Positions 43,456-55,859 are shown, counted from the first letter of the stretch. The stretch is DNA of 64,000 bases from Pleurotus ostreatus/Saccharomyces cerevisiae fusant (GCA_024196135.1 JAMQCK010000008.1:124001-188000), one strand, 5' to 3'. The notes: generated by a model from the sequence alone, not told the origin. Numbers and translations: made by a program.

Positions 43456-46400
43456 ATGCAGGCCACGAAGCCGAAAGTGAAGACGCAGACCGTCACCGCG
43501 ACGCAGAGCTTGGAGGCTGTTAAGACGCTCGTGGCAGCTGGGTTGGGATGCATTGCCTTCCTGAGGTGCGCGCAATGCATCGATCTTCGGGACCCATGCT
43601 CACGCATATACCAGGGATCTCCTGCCGGAGGACAATTTTACGAAGAGTGCGCTTTTTGAAGGAAATTTTGACTTTCTCTAACTGTTATACAGCTTCATTC
43701 TCTGCCTTCGATGATTCCTTTGGGATGTCGACCGACGGGAGGACGCCAACGCCTGCCAGCTCCCAGAAACCAGGCGGCTTCAAGGTCATGGTGAGCAAAT
43801 CGCGTATCTATCCTCTATTCCCACTAACAGATTACTCTAGACTATAACACGAAACTCCACTGAGGAAGCTGACCGCCTTTTGAACTACGTGGTGCGCAAA
43901 ACCGAACACTTTGTGATCGCTATGAGCTAATGACTTGTAGGAAAACGGCATATTCGATGCTTTGCAGAAGCAGTACCTCGAAAGCTTTATCTTTGGCATA
44001 TACCTGGTAGAACCCTCCGCTCTCAACTCGTCCGTCGCTCATCTATCACTATGATCAACTAGGACAAGGACAAGCCCAACGAGTGAGCGCATATATCTGC
44101 TCTTACACACTCCTTCCCATCATGCTTCGTTAGTGTCGTCGAAGCGTATACCTTCAACTTTGAGGTAGGCGACTTTCGACTTCCTTGTATGCGTCCTGAT
44201 GAACGCGTTACAGTACCACCAAGTACCCGGCACGGACACCGTGATACCTATCATGGCGACGATCAGGAAAACGCTGGGCAACTTGTCCTTGGGTGCCGGC
44301 GACGACTCGCTGCAGCGAGCTCACAGTATCAACGACGACCCGCTCCAGAAAGCGCTCAATCAAGGGAAGGCTCCGACCTTTGGGGACGTGAAGGCTAGAG
44401 TCAAAGTCTGTATAGCGAGCTTCTACCACCAGGACATCTTCTGACGGTGCCCTCAGGCTCTTTTGAAGCAAGTCATCTCCTGTACGACGCCGATGGAGCC
44501 TCTTCCCAGTACGTAGACGTCGCTCCTTCCAAGCCAAGGCTCACGGTGTACAGAAAAGCGATATGCCAATTTCAAGGTCTTCTACAATGCATCAACTCCG
44601 ATTGACTACGAAGCGCCCGGCTTCAAGCCTGGCGATGTCGACAAGGATCGCTGGTACATCATGACCCATGCGATCGACGAGATCCCGGAAAGGTATACCA
44701 TGGGCAAGCTTGACACAGGTCACCATCGGTACGCATACATCCCGACTTATAGGCGTAGCTGATTGGTATTGGATTCAGAGTGAAGCTGAGCGTCACTTCG
44801 ATCGCGGGCTTTCTCCCGGGTTCGACAGAGCACGACGATTCGCCGTTCGCGGGTCCTTCAAATCGCTCGCATGCTGCTCCAGCTCTCACGCCCGCTCAAG
44901 AGTTTGCTCTGCGCGCCCAGCAGAGTGCGAAGCAAGCGGAGGACGCCGCGCTCCGTAACGTCGCTTGGGCGCTCGACACCGCCGACGCTATCGACCCCGA
45001 CGCAGACGGCGATGTTGACGAGGAGTACGACGCGGCAGCAGGCGGTCTGCCCAGGTTGAAGTCCTTCGACGACTCCGGGATTGATATCAACATGATACCA
45101 GTCGGCATTCGCAATGACCAGGGTATCATTGAGCCCATCCCGGCTAAGTTACTGCCCGCACACTTTGGCGGCTCTCTGGACACGCCGCGCCACTTGCGGA
45201 TGGTGCGCACGTTCACGCATCGCAGATTTTAAGCTGGTCTGACCCTAGTGCAGAACGTCGATGCTCCGAGCGACCAGGAGCTGCCTGGCACTCAATTGAT
45301 GATGACGCCTACACAGACGTTCCCCGTCACTCCCATGAATCGGCAGACAAGGTCGACGGTCTTGCAATCCTCTATTCAAACACAGTCTCCGGGCACTCTC
45401 GACCTGCCGAGCTCGGCGGACTTCGACACGCAGATGCTGCAGGACATGAACCTCGATCTGGACGGTAACACCATGGCCATTGACGAGACGGAGATCCTGA
45501 GTAAGTCCGAGGAAATCTTATCGAGAAAGAGGATCTGACGGCTTTGCGAAGATATTGAGACGCAACGGCCGGAGGAAGATACATACGAAGACCCCATACA
45601 GTCATTCGCGTCTAGAGGTGTTTCAGAAGCCCCGTCCGGTCGAAAGGTTCCTATCGTGGACAACGGCCTCATGTGCGAGTGCGGCATACAGGTAACCTTC
45701 TTAACCAGCATTCTTTCGTTCACCTCGCTAATGCACTATCGTAGGTCGAGGACGATGATTGTGTGCACTGCGAGGGAGCTTGCGGGCACTGGTTCCACGT
45801 CTGGTGCATGGGGTACGTTGGCGAGACGCTACTGTCCCTTCAACTTTTGACTTTTCGCATGACCAGATACCACTCAAAGAAGGACAAGCGCCTGCCGAAG
45901 CACTTCATCTGCTTTGATTGTGTCGCGCGCTCGGAAGATACATGGGAGCTGATCAAGAATACGATGTACCCGCAGATGCGCGGCAGGCTTGAGGACTTGG
46001 CTAGGTTCAGGTGAGGGCTTTGTCGGATAACATTATGGCTGAGGGGCTCATCAACGTTCTTCCAGGCGGGCCATCAAGAAGGCGGAAACGATGGGTCAGA
46101 ACACGACCGCCCAAACGTTCGGCAAGGTCGTCCGCTGCGACCAAAGTATCGGGAAGACACTATTCACGAGGCTCGAGGGCGAAGGTGGTGGTGATACATT
46201 GCTCGCTCGTACGCATACTCATCCTTCTTAGGCTTTATCTCGCAACACGTTATCGAGGTCGATGGGCTGGGCGTCCAGCACTCGCGGGCGGCGGCGGCGA
46301 AGGGGAAGGGGAAGGCACCCGCGAAGCCTCGCAAGAATGTCAAACGCCGCTGGGTGTTCAATTACACGATGAAGGAGGGTCAGGCGTACAAGGACTACTT

Positions 46401-46738
46401 CAACCCGAATTCGGAGGTGGTAAGAAGGATTTTGAAGATCTCGGAGTTGGTACGTGCTTCGCTTCGTCTGCCGTCTTTAGGTGTTGTTTTGGCGCGTGGC
46501 TACGACTGACGTCTCGACGATTCTGCAGGAAAAGAGCGTGAAGGCGCACAAAAGTCCGTTCCTGGAGAGCACGAACTACGCGCGCGGCGGCGACGTGGAA
46601 GAGACGCAGACGCAGGAGGATACGCAGATGTGGGACGGCACGGCGGCGAGGAAGCGTGACGATCGTGGCGACCAGTCAGAACGCCCAAGGAAGAAGACGA
46701 GGATCTCGCTGGCGTCTGCTGTGGACTTGGCTGAGTAG
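43456..46738 (+). CDS. HOP1: Meiotic chromosome-axis protein HOP1 (HORMA domain, PHD-like zinc finger)
   Basis: Axis protein that promotes meiotic double-strand breaks and interhomologue repair. Start ATG 43456: MQATKPKVKTQTVTATQSLE, VAAGLGCIAFLR, DLLPEDNFTKT, SFSAFDDSFG, then TITRNSTEEADRLLNYVENG and SFIFGIYLDKDKPNDVVEAY, which form the HORMA fold. It continues KRYANFKVFYNASTPIDYEAP and TGHHRVKLSVTSIAGFLP. A linker rich in acidic residues leads to a PHD-like finger (MCECGIQ, CVHCEGACGHWFHVWCMGY, FICFDCV), then a winged-helix-like region (GKTLFTRLEGEGFISQHVIEV, RRWVFNYTMKEGQAYKDYFNP) and a basic C-terminus. About fourteen exons. The combination HORMA, zinc finger and winged helix is the chromatin-binding architecture of fungal Hop1. 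The first two exons are often missed: a later ATG at 43725 would delete the HORMA N-terminus. Confidence 0.92.
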
Positions 46739-47508
46739 GAGGACTCGCTTGGCTGGATGCTTTCTCGGTGGACTCGACCTCTGATGCTCACTTTTCTCTT
46801 TTCGGCTCTCTCGCTCTCGTGCTTTCTCTGGCTCAGGATCTCTTCGTGCTCTTTCTCTCGCTTTCGCTGTCGTGCTGTTTGCTCTGGGTCCGCTGCGACT
46901 TTGCTGGCGTCTCGTGCTCGTTCATTGTCCTTCGCTCCCTATTTTCTGCCTCTTTCGCCCGACTCGTGGATAGCTTATACCTGCTCTGCTCTCTCGCTCT
47001 TCTGATACTCTCCGCCCTTTGCAACCACTCTGTCATACTGTGGCCGTACCTACCCGTCTGCATTATACGTAGATCATCGAATTTCCTGACCATGTCCAAG
47101 TCGAGATCAGCTTGCCCTCAAGCGAAGAGTATAAAGCGCCGTAAATGGCAATTTTCTGACCATCCCCTTGCGATCTTCCATGTCGGCGGCTGCATCCTTC
47201 GGCCGTCGTCCGCATCGCGAGGACCTCGCAGGAGAGTAAAACGGGTGCAAGGCATAGACTACGCACCTCCGTATCTCCCTGGCGTCGCTTTTACGGCGTT
47301 GGGGCTCGTTAGAGTGGTGTACATTCGTTGCAATACAGGACCTTTTAGATACAATGAATCGAGAAGGACAAAGTACAGATGTGAGATAGCGACTGGATGG
47401 CGAAGACGGTGAGGTGGATGTCAGGGGATGTCGGAGTGCCGACGGATCCAGAAGGCGCGACGCGTCTACCGAAGAAAGGATTCCTAGTACAGGTCTCCCT
47501 CTACCATC
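46739..47508. other. Intergenic region between HOP1 and DOA1
   Basis: Contains a pyrimidine-rich stretch (46790-47040, many tctctcgctctcg-like units) that opens frames on both strands without coding features. The rest is promoter and leader of DOA1. No RNA gene is seen. Confidence 0.4.
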
Positions 47509-50500
47509 ATGGTCTACAAGCTCTCTGCATCGTTAGAGGCGCACTCGTCCGATGTTCGTGTCCCCCAAGTACCTGTAAGACGTATCACTGAACGCACCCA
47601 TCGCAGGTGCGCGCACTCAAAGCGCCCGCGAACGACCTCATCCTCTCCGCATCGCGCGACACGACCGCGATCGCCTGGACGCGCGACGCCTCCGGCTCCG
47701 CGTTCAACCCCGACAGCGTCTTCCACCCCGGATCGGCGTATGTAAACTCGCTGGCGTACATCCCGCCCACGAATGACGCGCCGAAAGGTGAGCGAGCAGG
47801 CAGACGCGTCGGTGGCGCGCGCTGACGCGGCATAGGCTACCTCGTCACGGGCGGCCAGGATAAGCTGATCAACGTGTTCCGGCTCGGTGCGGGCGCGGAC
47901 GAGCCCGAGTTCAGGCTAGTGGGACATAGCGGGAACGTCTGCGCGCTGGATGTGTCGGCGGGAGGGGCTATTGTGTCGGGATCTTGGGATGCGTGCGTGG
48001 TCGTGCCATATATGTGTGCCCGATGGCTTACGATCACATAGGACAGCGAGAGTATGGCGGAATTTCCAGCTGGCGTACGAGTTGAAAGGGCACGAGAGCT
48101 CCGTGCTAGCTGTACTCGCGGTGGATGAGGACAAGGTCCTGACGGGTGCGTGTGCATACCCCCTCCCTCTTACACACTTTCTGAATTCATGTAGGCTCCG
48201 CCGACAAGACAATCAAGCTCTGGCAGAACGGAAAGGTCATCCAGACCTTCACCGGGCACACCGACGCTGTCCGTGGCCTCGCTCTGATTCCGGACATCGG
48301 CTTCGCCTCCTGCTCGAATGACACGCATGTCCCCTTCCTTTACCTGCGCCCCAGTGAGCTGATACAGCAACAGTGAGATACGTGTATGGACCTTTGGCGG
48401 CGATCTACTGTACACGCTCTCTGGGCATACCGCCTTCGTCTACAGCCTCTCTGTACTTCCCAACGGCGGAATCGTTTCCGGAGGCGAGGATCGTTCCGCA
48501 CGCATCTGGAAAGGCAAGCACCTCCTCAGTCGCCTCATTACTTCTGCTCAATACCTTTCCTTGCAGACGGCGAATGCTCGCAGGTCCTCACTCACCCCGC
48601 AATCTCTGTATGGGTCGTGACAACGATGCCCAACGGCGATTTCGTGACTGGCGCCAGCGATGGTGTTATCCGCGTCTTCAGCGAGTCGCAGGATAGGTGG
48701 GCATCTGCGGCCGACCTTCAGGCGTACGAGGAGACCATCGCACGGCAAGCTTTGCCATCTCAGCAGATGGAAGGGCTGAACACGAACGACTTGCCGGGTA
48801 TTGAGGCTCTTGCTGAGCCGGGTAGGTGCTTTTGTCATTGATGTAAGTGCTCCTGCTCATGCGCGTATAGGTACAAGGTCAGGGCAACAGAAGCTGGTGA
48901 AGAATGGCAGCGTTGTCGAAGCACACCAGGTTTGTGCCTTTGAGTGCCTCCCAGATCAATTGACTAACCTGTCCAGTGGGATTCTCTAGCTGGACAGTGG
49001 CAAAAGATCGGAGACGTTGTCGGTGCTGTCGGGAACAATAAACGTCAGCTATATAATGGCAAGGAGTACGACTATGTCTTCGACGTCGCCATTCAGGACG
49101 GCGCGCCGTCTCTAAAGCTTCCATACAACGCCAATGGTAGGTTCAATTTCTGTGTATAATGCGCTGCTGCTGACGATACTGCAGAAAACCCGTACACCGC
49201 CGCCCAGCGCTTCCTTGCCGCCAACGACCTGCCAATGCACCACCTCGACGAAGTCGCACAGTTCATACAGCAGAATGCATCAGGCGTCACGCTGGGAGCC
49301 AGCAGTGAATACGTGGACCCCTTCACAGGAGCATCGAGCTATCGCGCTGGTGGCGGATCCAGTTCTGCGGCTGCACCTTCTGGCAACTACGTCGACCCAT
49401 TCACCGGCTCAAGCCGGCATACGGGCGCACCTGCACCGGCTGCTGGGGGTGCTTCGGCGTACCAGGATCCATTCACGGGCGCATCGAGGTACCAGTCGAA
49501 CCCGCCGCCAGCACCTACGAAGCCGAAGATTATACCCGCTGTAAGTTCGATTATTCCGTTCCGTCGTCTTCTTGTGCTGACGTTTCTTCAGCCTGCCGCT
49601 GTGACTTTCAAGCAGGCGAATGTAACAGCGATGCAGGGCAAACTCAATCAGTTTAACGAGGCCCTGACGAACGAAATCGTGAGTGCAAGGCTAGTACCCA
49701 TGTCTCGCATAATTCACTCCACCATGCCAGTCCACCTCATCGCTAGCAATGTACCCAGAAGAACTTGCTGCCATCGACGACGCCTTTGCCGTCCTCTCGC
49801 AACCGACGCCAGACGGAAAGCTACTCGGTGACGCCCAGGCCGAGGCAGTGATCTCAATACTCGAGCGCTGGCCGACAGCGCAGCTCTTCCCCGTCATCGA
49901 CCTCACCCGCCTACTCGCCGGCCACGCCCTGCACATCTTCCACTCCGCCGCGCAGAAGGAACGCCTGTTCGCCGCGCTGTTCAAGGCAGCGGAATGGGGC
50001 GCGTCGTGGAATCCGCCGATTCCTAAGGCGCGGGAGACGAATGTGTTGCTCGTCCTGCGGACGGCGGCGAATGTCTTGCAGGAAGGGACGTCGTTGGCGG
50101 CGGAACCGTGGTTGCTCAAGGTGGGTAGTTTGTACCTCGAGTTTCTGGATATGTTGTTGATGGAATGCAAAGCTACTCGAGGGACTGTCGGCCGTACCGT
50201 ACGCGAACTTGAACAAGAACCAGCGTGTTGTGTTCGCCACCGTCTTATTCAAGTAGGCTTCCCAACTACATTTCTCACAACCTTTGCTTATGTTCTTACC
50301 CAGCGCGTCTTGCGTAGCGCTGAAGGCCCCCATCGACCCTGCCATCTGCGGCCAAGTTGTCACTCTCATCCTCCAGGTATGTATCTGCACGATGTAGGTG
50401 CAGACACTCTCTGAAAGTTTTACAGCTTCTGCAAACGGAGACCGTGGACTCGGAGGCGAGCTACAGAGCTCTCGTAGCACTGGGTAACTTGGTGAGCTAT

Positions 50501-50680
50501 CCCCCTTGTTCCTCGTCGAGCGCCTGTCCTGATTCGTTCATCAAGGCCCATGCGCGCAAGGCGCAAATCGACCCATCTCTGCGCGGATCTGCGGTTGAGT
50601 TGCTTCGCGGCCTTCCGCGCGTCTTCAATGAGGACCGTGTACGGAATGGGGCAGAAGAGGTCGCGTCGCTCCTGAAATGA
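47509..50680 (+). CDS. DOA1: DOA1/UFD3 (PLAA) ubiquitin-binding Cdc48 cofactor
   Basis: Cofactor of Cdc48/p97 in ubiquitin turnover, mitochondrial quality control and stress-granule clearance. Three parts are clear. First, a WD40 propeller: MVYKLSASLEAHSSD, LILSASRDTTAIAWT, YLVTGGQDKLINVFRLG, ALDVSAGGAIVSGSWDA, VLTGSADKTIKLWQNG, GLALIPDIGFASCSND, SLSVLPNGGIVSGGEDRS and NGDFVTGASDGVIRVFSE. Next, the PFU domain: WQKIGDVVGAVG, LYNGKEYDYVFDVAIQDGAP and LKLPYNANENPYTAAQRFL. Then three repeats of YVDPFTGASS type, followed by the C-terminal PUL domain (FPVIDLTRLLAGHALHIF, NVLLVLRTAANVLQ, ALVALGN) that binds Cdc48. It ends EEVASLLK. About fifteen short exons. Full length for the family. Confidence 0.95.
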
Positions 50681-51061
50681 TCAGAGAAGTCAGAGGAGAA
50701 AAAAGCAATGGACATTGACACTGACCAGCCTAACACAAGGACGGGATGGGCCGTCCAGATAACTGCTCTGGATCTCGTGTGTATGTAGAATAGTGTATAC
50801 ATGGCTTGCGACTGGAAGATGCTTTGGAATATCGACAGATGCCTTATTTTCTCACAGGGAAATAGCTGCGGGAGGCTATTGGAAGGGCGACACTGGCAGT
50901 TGCGCGCCACTTTCAACCATTATACCTGCTTCCGCGGAGCGTGCTGTGGATAGTCTTTGATGGTGTATCTTCCGAGTTCAGCATCGTCCTTTCACTCGAT
51001 TCTGACCGTTCTTTGCGCTCTCTGGACCATTTGGAGGCTGGAAAAAAGTAGAGGGTGCTTC
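50681..51061. other. Intergenic region between DOA1 and tRNA-Arg
   Basis: No gene. A run of six T on the minus strand (51047-51042) fits the RNA polymerase III terminator of the tRNA. Confidence 0.4.
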
Positions 51062-51174
51062 AACCCCTGGCGGGACTCGAACCCGCAACCTCCAGATACC
51101 ACCGAGCTCTGAATTTCAAGGGAAAAGCAGAGAAAGTAGAAGTCTGACGTCATAAACCATTAGACAACAGGGGC
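51062..51174 (-). tRNA. tRNA-Arg (TCT) with an intron of about 39 bases
   Basis: On the minus strand the acceptor arms GCCCCTG and CAGGGGT pair, with a G1:U72 wobble as in yeast tRNA-Arg(UCU). The D arm is GTC...GAC and the T arm GCGGG-TTCGAGT-CCCGC. The anticodon stem TCAGA/TCTGG encloses CTTCTA, then the intron, so the anticodon is TCT. The intron is pyrimidine-rich and about 39 bases long. A T6 terminator lies about 15 bases downstream. Confidence 0.88.
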
Positions 51175-51378
51175 CTAATGGGAGGATTACTCTTGCCTAA
51201 TACATGGTCTTAGCGCCTGTACAAGCGCATCAAGGGTCCCAGTATCTCTCACCTCAGAGTTAAATTAGTTGCACAGAGACTCAGAGCGTTGTGCCTCGCC
51301 AAGGAGGTCGGCCTGCAATTTTTTGGACTGCCGTCCCGCTTGTCACGTGGTGGCCACACAACTTGAACTTCAACCACC

Positions 51379-53407
51379 ATGAGCCCGGCACCTGAAAATA
51401 CTGCAGAGTACGTCTGGCAACCACCGCAATACGCATTCGACTGTGCCCCGACCCTACAAACTACTGCCTCTGTGACTCAGGCGGACGCAGGAAATAGCAA
51501 CTTCGCCAGGACAGCGAAATGGTAAGTTTATGCTCTTGACTGTCTTTTCAGGGATTCCTCCTAGAGCAGAAACTTCCTGCCATCATGCTCAAAGCAATTT
51601 TTTTTAATAGATCCATTTACACTCATGCACAGGTGTCCCGACGGCTCCTCGCTTCTCATACATTGCGAGAACAGAACGTTCGAACTTCTACCTACGTACG
51701 TTTGCATCTTACTACGCCCTTTCATCTCCTGATGCGCGGTCCAAAGGCCTTCGTTCTCTGCTAGCCCTGCACATGCAGATTTACTAGGCAATAGTACCGC
51801 AACACCCGCGCTAGCTAGCCCCAGCATTGTTCTCCCTCAACCAGCGCCAATCCTCGATTTTGCATGGTATCCGGGCGCAACCGCACAGAGCCCTGCAACC
51901 CATTGCTTTGTCGCCTCTGTGCGCGAGTGTCCCGTAAAGCTACTTGATGCGAACAGCGGTCGTGTAAGTCTACCCGTTATTCTGACTTGTAGTCCCTTCA
52001 CATCCCTGCCGCCCTACCTCGTCCTGCTTACTTCCGAATCTCATTCCGAGACTAATGTATCTATCATAAGCTCCGCGCATCGTACAAAATTGTTGATCAC
52101 CGCGAACGGCAAATTGCGCCGCATAGCCTGGCTTTCAATCTATCCGCTACCAGGTATGTGCAGCTCAGAAGAAGAGCGGCTTTCCACTTTACTCTTTGCT
52201 TGGTATACTAACCCCCCCTTGTAGGATCTACTGCGGTTTTGAGGAAGCTATCGAGGTCTTCGACGTTATGGTTCCGGGCGAAGGCACACGCCTGCCCACC
52301 ACACCGTCCAAGAAGAGCAAGGACGGGCTCAAAGGTGAGTTGCGTTCGCCATTTCGCCCGTTCAACAATTCTCGCATTCCTCATCATTTACCTCGTCTTC
52401 CTCTTGACCATCGCATCTTCCACCCGCAAGTACTGACAATCAACCAGGTATCATCTCCGCCCTCGCTTTCTGTCCCTCCTACGGCTCCGACGTCTTTGCC
52501 GCGGGCACCCTCTCAACCCACGAAGGTAACATCGCCCTCTTTCGCGAGTCAGATGGTGAGGTTCCCCTCGCATTCCTAGGCGGCGGGCTCCGGGCGGGTG
52601 TCACGCAGGTAGGCTTTGCTCCTTTACCGCCCATCCTCGATCCACGGTGCTCACAGAGATCACCACTCTTCTGCCGTTGCAGCTTCACTTCAACCCCATG
52701 CAGCCTCACCTCCTCTACGCTGCTTACCGCCGCCGCCCCGAGATCCTCTGCTGGGACCTCCGCTCAGGCATGACTGCGCCCTTGGCCACCTTTGTCGACC
52801 CAAGTGCCCCGAATCCGAACGCCCTTACGAACCAGGTAATATAGGGTCCAGCGGGCCTGCCCGACTTACGCTCGCAGAAGTGAACCCACAACTGACTCAC
52901 AAACCAGAAAATGCGCTTCGACATCGACATCACCGGTCGCTGGCTCGGTACTGGAGACCAGGCGGGGCATCTTCTGGTGTATGACCTAGCGAAAGCCAGT
53001 GGACCTACTGAGCCTCAGCACGAGGTGGAGACGGTCGAAGTAGAGCCAGCGTGCAAGGTCGAGGCGCATGGAGGTATGTCACCGTCTCTTTTATGCCTAG
53101 CGCACGAGTCCAAAGTTTATCTGCAGACGCAATCGGCGCCGTAGCTTTTCACCCGCTGCAACCCATCATTGCGACAGCGTCAGGGAGCCGTCACTTTGAC
53201 GTGGACGAAGACAGCAGCGACTCGGGTTCAGACTCATCGGACGAAGGCGCAGACAAGGACGAGGGTGCTTCGTCAGCCACTATACGCAGGAGAATTGGGA
53301 GTGGCAACACAGTCGGTGCTGGCCCCCGAACGCGCGACGCCTCTATCAAGTTCTGGTACGCAGGTGGCAGATCAACGCAGACCAACGTCGACGGAGGCGA
53401 GAGATGA
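51379..53407 (+). CDS. WRAP53/TCAB1-like WD40 protein
   Basis: Animal WRAP53/TCAB1 binds the CAB box of telomerase RNA and small Cajal-body RNAs; yeast Swt21 is a distant relative linked to splicing. The start is ATG 51379 (MSPAPENTAEYVWQPPQYAF). Blocks in order: FARTAKWCPDGSSLLIHCEN, then PAPILDFAWYPGATAQSPAT, CFVASVRECPVKLLDANSGR, IYCGFEEAIEVFDVMVPGEG, GIISALAFCPSYGSDVFAAG, LHFNPMQPHLLYAAYRRRPE, LCWDLRSGMTAPLATF, MRFDIDITGRWLGTGDQAG and DAIGAVAFHPLQPIIATASG. The segment RRRPEILCWDLR and the split final repeat with an acidic insert (DSSDSGSDSSDE) are typical of TCAB1. About eight introns. No Cajal-body role has been shown for fungi, so function here is inferred from family. Confidence 0.88.
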
Positions 53408-53543
53408 CACCGGGCGAGCGACACTGTCCGGAATACATGTCGTGATTATACGTATAGTTGGCGAGATACATACATAGTCGGGCAGGCGTGGAAAGGATGT
53501 GGAGGATAAGTAACAAAGGCTACCAAAGGGAGAATACCATAAT

Positions 53544-55529
53544 CTACTCCCGTTCGTTGGCACGCTCGAGCTGCTGCCGCTTGCGCGCACCACCACTGCG
53601 GAAAAGAACACGTTAGTACCCGTCAGAAAGCGAAGAGAAGAGAGGACGTACGCCTCCGTGTCCAAACCGCGCTTCTTCCCGGTCTTCGCCTCGTCCAAGA
53701 ACTGGTTCAAGCCGAACACATCCCCCGTGTCCTTCTCGAACTGCACCGGTCCCTCCCTGACCTCCTGCTCGTTCGCGCCCTCGAAGCCCACACGCGTCGG
53801 CCCCAGCCCAAAGCGGTCCGCCTCCAGCGCCTTCCCGATGCCCTCCTCCGTCCCCCCGCCAAACTGCTCCGCGTCCTCCCCGCCAATGTTCCCCCGTGCC
53901 TTGTAGATCGCAGCCGCCGCCGTCGACCCGTGGAACAGCGGCCGGTCGTACAAGCTGTAGCTCTCCTCGTCCCCAAAGCTCCCCGGCAGGCTCTCCTGGT
54001 TGAACAGCCGGCTGTCGAGCATGGATTCTTTGGAGAGCGTCGGCTTGGCAATCCCAAGCGCGACCTTCTCGGAGATGTCGCGGTTCTGCTGGCGCGCGAG
54101 CATCTTCGCGCGCTGCTCTGCGCCCATGTTGTTCATGCGCATTTCGCGCTCGCGCTCCCGCCGCTTCTCCTTGCGCATCTCGTCGCGGATGCGCGCGGCC
54201 TCCTCGTCCTCGCCACTATCCTCGGCTGCAGACTCGCGGTCACTCTCGGACTCGGAGTCGCTGCCGTAGGCGCCGAGGGAGGCTTTGGCGGCAGCGGTGG
54301 CCTGAGCGGTGGCTGCGGCACGCGGGGCCCCACCGCGCTCTTCGCGGGCGCGCTGAGCCATCATGCGCAGGTTTTCCTCCTTGGCGGCCTTCTCTTTTGC
54401 GGCGAGCTTTTGTTGCATAATGGCGCGCTGCCGGACCTCCTCGCGCGCGTGTCGGTCGGCGACGAAGAGGGCTTCGGAGAATTTGGCAAAGTTGTCATTG
54501 ATCGTGACCTGAGCAGAGGTAAGCTCCCTTTGCCAATATGATAAGGGGTATACGCACATCTTGCAATCCACGACCATCGGCAGCGAGACGCTTGTCGAGC
54601 GGAATCGTGAAACCCTTGTTGTTCTTCCAGTTCGAGATGCATGGCGGGATCATCCATTCCTTCTGCTCCGCCGCCGTCGCCTTCCTCGGCGGGCTGCGCA
54701 GCACCGGCGGCGGCGGACTCGGCGGGCCCCTCGGAATCTTCTTATGCTTATACCGCGGCGGCTCAAGCGGGTCTTCCACCACCTCCGACATCTTGATGAT
54801 GCGCTGCTTCAGGCCGGCCGCGCCATTCTGCTGGCCGGGCGTGTAGCGGATGTACGAGGTCTTGCCCTGGCCGCTCGCGACGTTCTTCGGCTGGGCGGCC
54901 TTGATCTTGCCGTTGACGAGCTTCTCGAGTGCGGCGCGCGTCTTGTCGGTCGTCGCCTGGACCTCGTCCTCGGTGGGGCGCTCCATGGCGCGCGCCTCGT
55001 CGTCGAGGTCTTGGCGGTGGAGCATGGGGACGAGGTCCTTGAACTGGGACTGAACAGTTTTGCCTTCGCGCTGGCCCTGGGTGGCGATGGCGTCGTAGCG
55101 GACATTGCCCTCACTGTCGACTTGAAGGGCGATGGTGTTGCCGGCGGCAGTCTGCGTAGTTTGTGAGTTTACGAGGAAGAGGAAGGAACTGTCCACGCAC
55201 CTTCTTCTTGCCCATGTCCAGGGGATATTGCGCTACATGGCATTCAGGGTACGCACCACCGTCCCCTGCAAACACGATTAGCTACGTCGAGGACCATCTT
55301 TTGACACGCACCAAAGTCCGCCTGACTTGTCGGCCTCCATCCCTTGCGCTGTCCGTAAGGTGGGATAGGTGCCCGAGTAATGAGAGTCGTCGATGTTGAC
55401 GCCTGCCTGAAGTCCTCCTCGTGATCGGACTCCACGCCCGAGTTGATGGGTTGCGGGAGTGCTCTGCATTTCTTTTAGAACACAGTATACCGGAAGAACA
55501 AAGGGAACTCACGCTGCAAGGGACGCCAT
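53544..55529 (-). CDS. PRP45: Pre-mRNA splicing factor PRP45 (SNW1/SKIP)
   Basis: SNW-domain protein of the activated spliceosome (NineTeen-related complex), also a transcription co-regulator in animals. Start ATG 55529 gives MASLAA, spliced to ALPQPINSGVESDHEEDF, then PIPPYGQRKGWRPTSQADFG, GGAYPECHVAQYPLDMGKKK and TIALQVDSEGNVRYDAIA. The SNW core is intact: SYIRYTPGQQNGAAGLKQRI, DPLEPPRYKHKKIPRGPPSP, PPVLRSPPRKATAAEQKEW and IPPCISNWKNNKGFTIPLDKR. A long charged helical region follows (EQRAKMLARQQNRDISEKVA). The end SLYDRPLFHGSTAAAAIYKA, DKDTGDVFGLNQFL-like and GARKRQQLERANERE completes it, with the stop at 53546. About 575 residues, six exons. Confidence 0.95.
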
Positions 55530-55859
55530 CGCCGTCAACGTCGATGGCAAGAACAATGCGGAGCTCAGCGGCACAGCCACCCCATGCTGACATGCGTCGG
55601 TGTATCGGCCCGGCCCCCGGCTCGCACCAACGTCCACCTTCCAACTTCCAACAGTACTAATAGATATTATCCGTGTATATGGGGAGGATCTATTTGCTAG
55701 TGTACAAAATCATATACTATACTTACCGCACGAACCCATTACCAGTTCCACCTCCCCTTCTCGACTAGGACAGAGCAAGCATCATCATCATCCTCTCACC
55801 ATTTCGTCTCGAAGTGTACGTCCGTTCCCCCCTCTTCCACTACTCTTAGGTCATTTCCT

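Noticed and set aside
46790..47040. Pyrimidine-rich repeat-like stretch
   Set aside because: Simple sequence without a regular unit; typical of fungal 3' flanks and promoters.
46768..47412. Plus-strand frame of 214 codons between HOP1 and DOA1
   Set aside because: It reads through a pyrimidine-rich stretch, has a low-complexity Leu/Ser/Phe composition and no motif, and lies in the expected 3' region of HOP1.
49310..49500. Three similar units of YVDPFTGASS type, as a possible DNA tandem repeat
   Set aside because: They are a protein-level repeat in the linker between the PFU and PUL domains of DOA1, common in this family.
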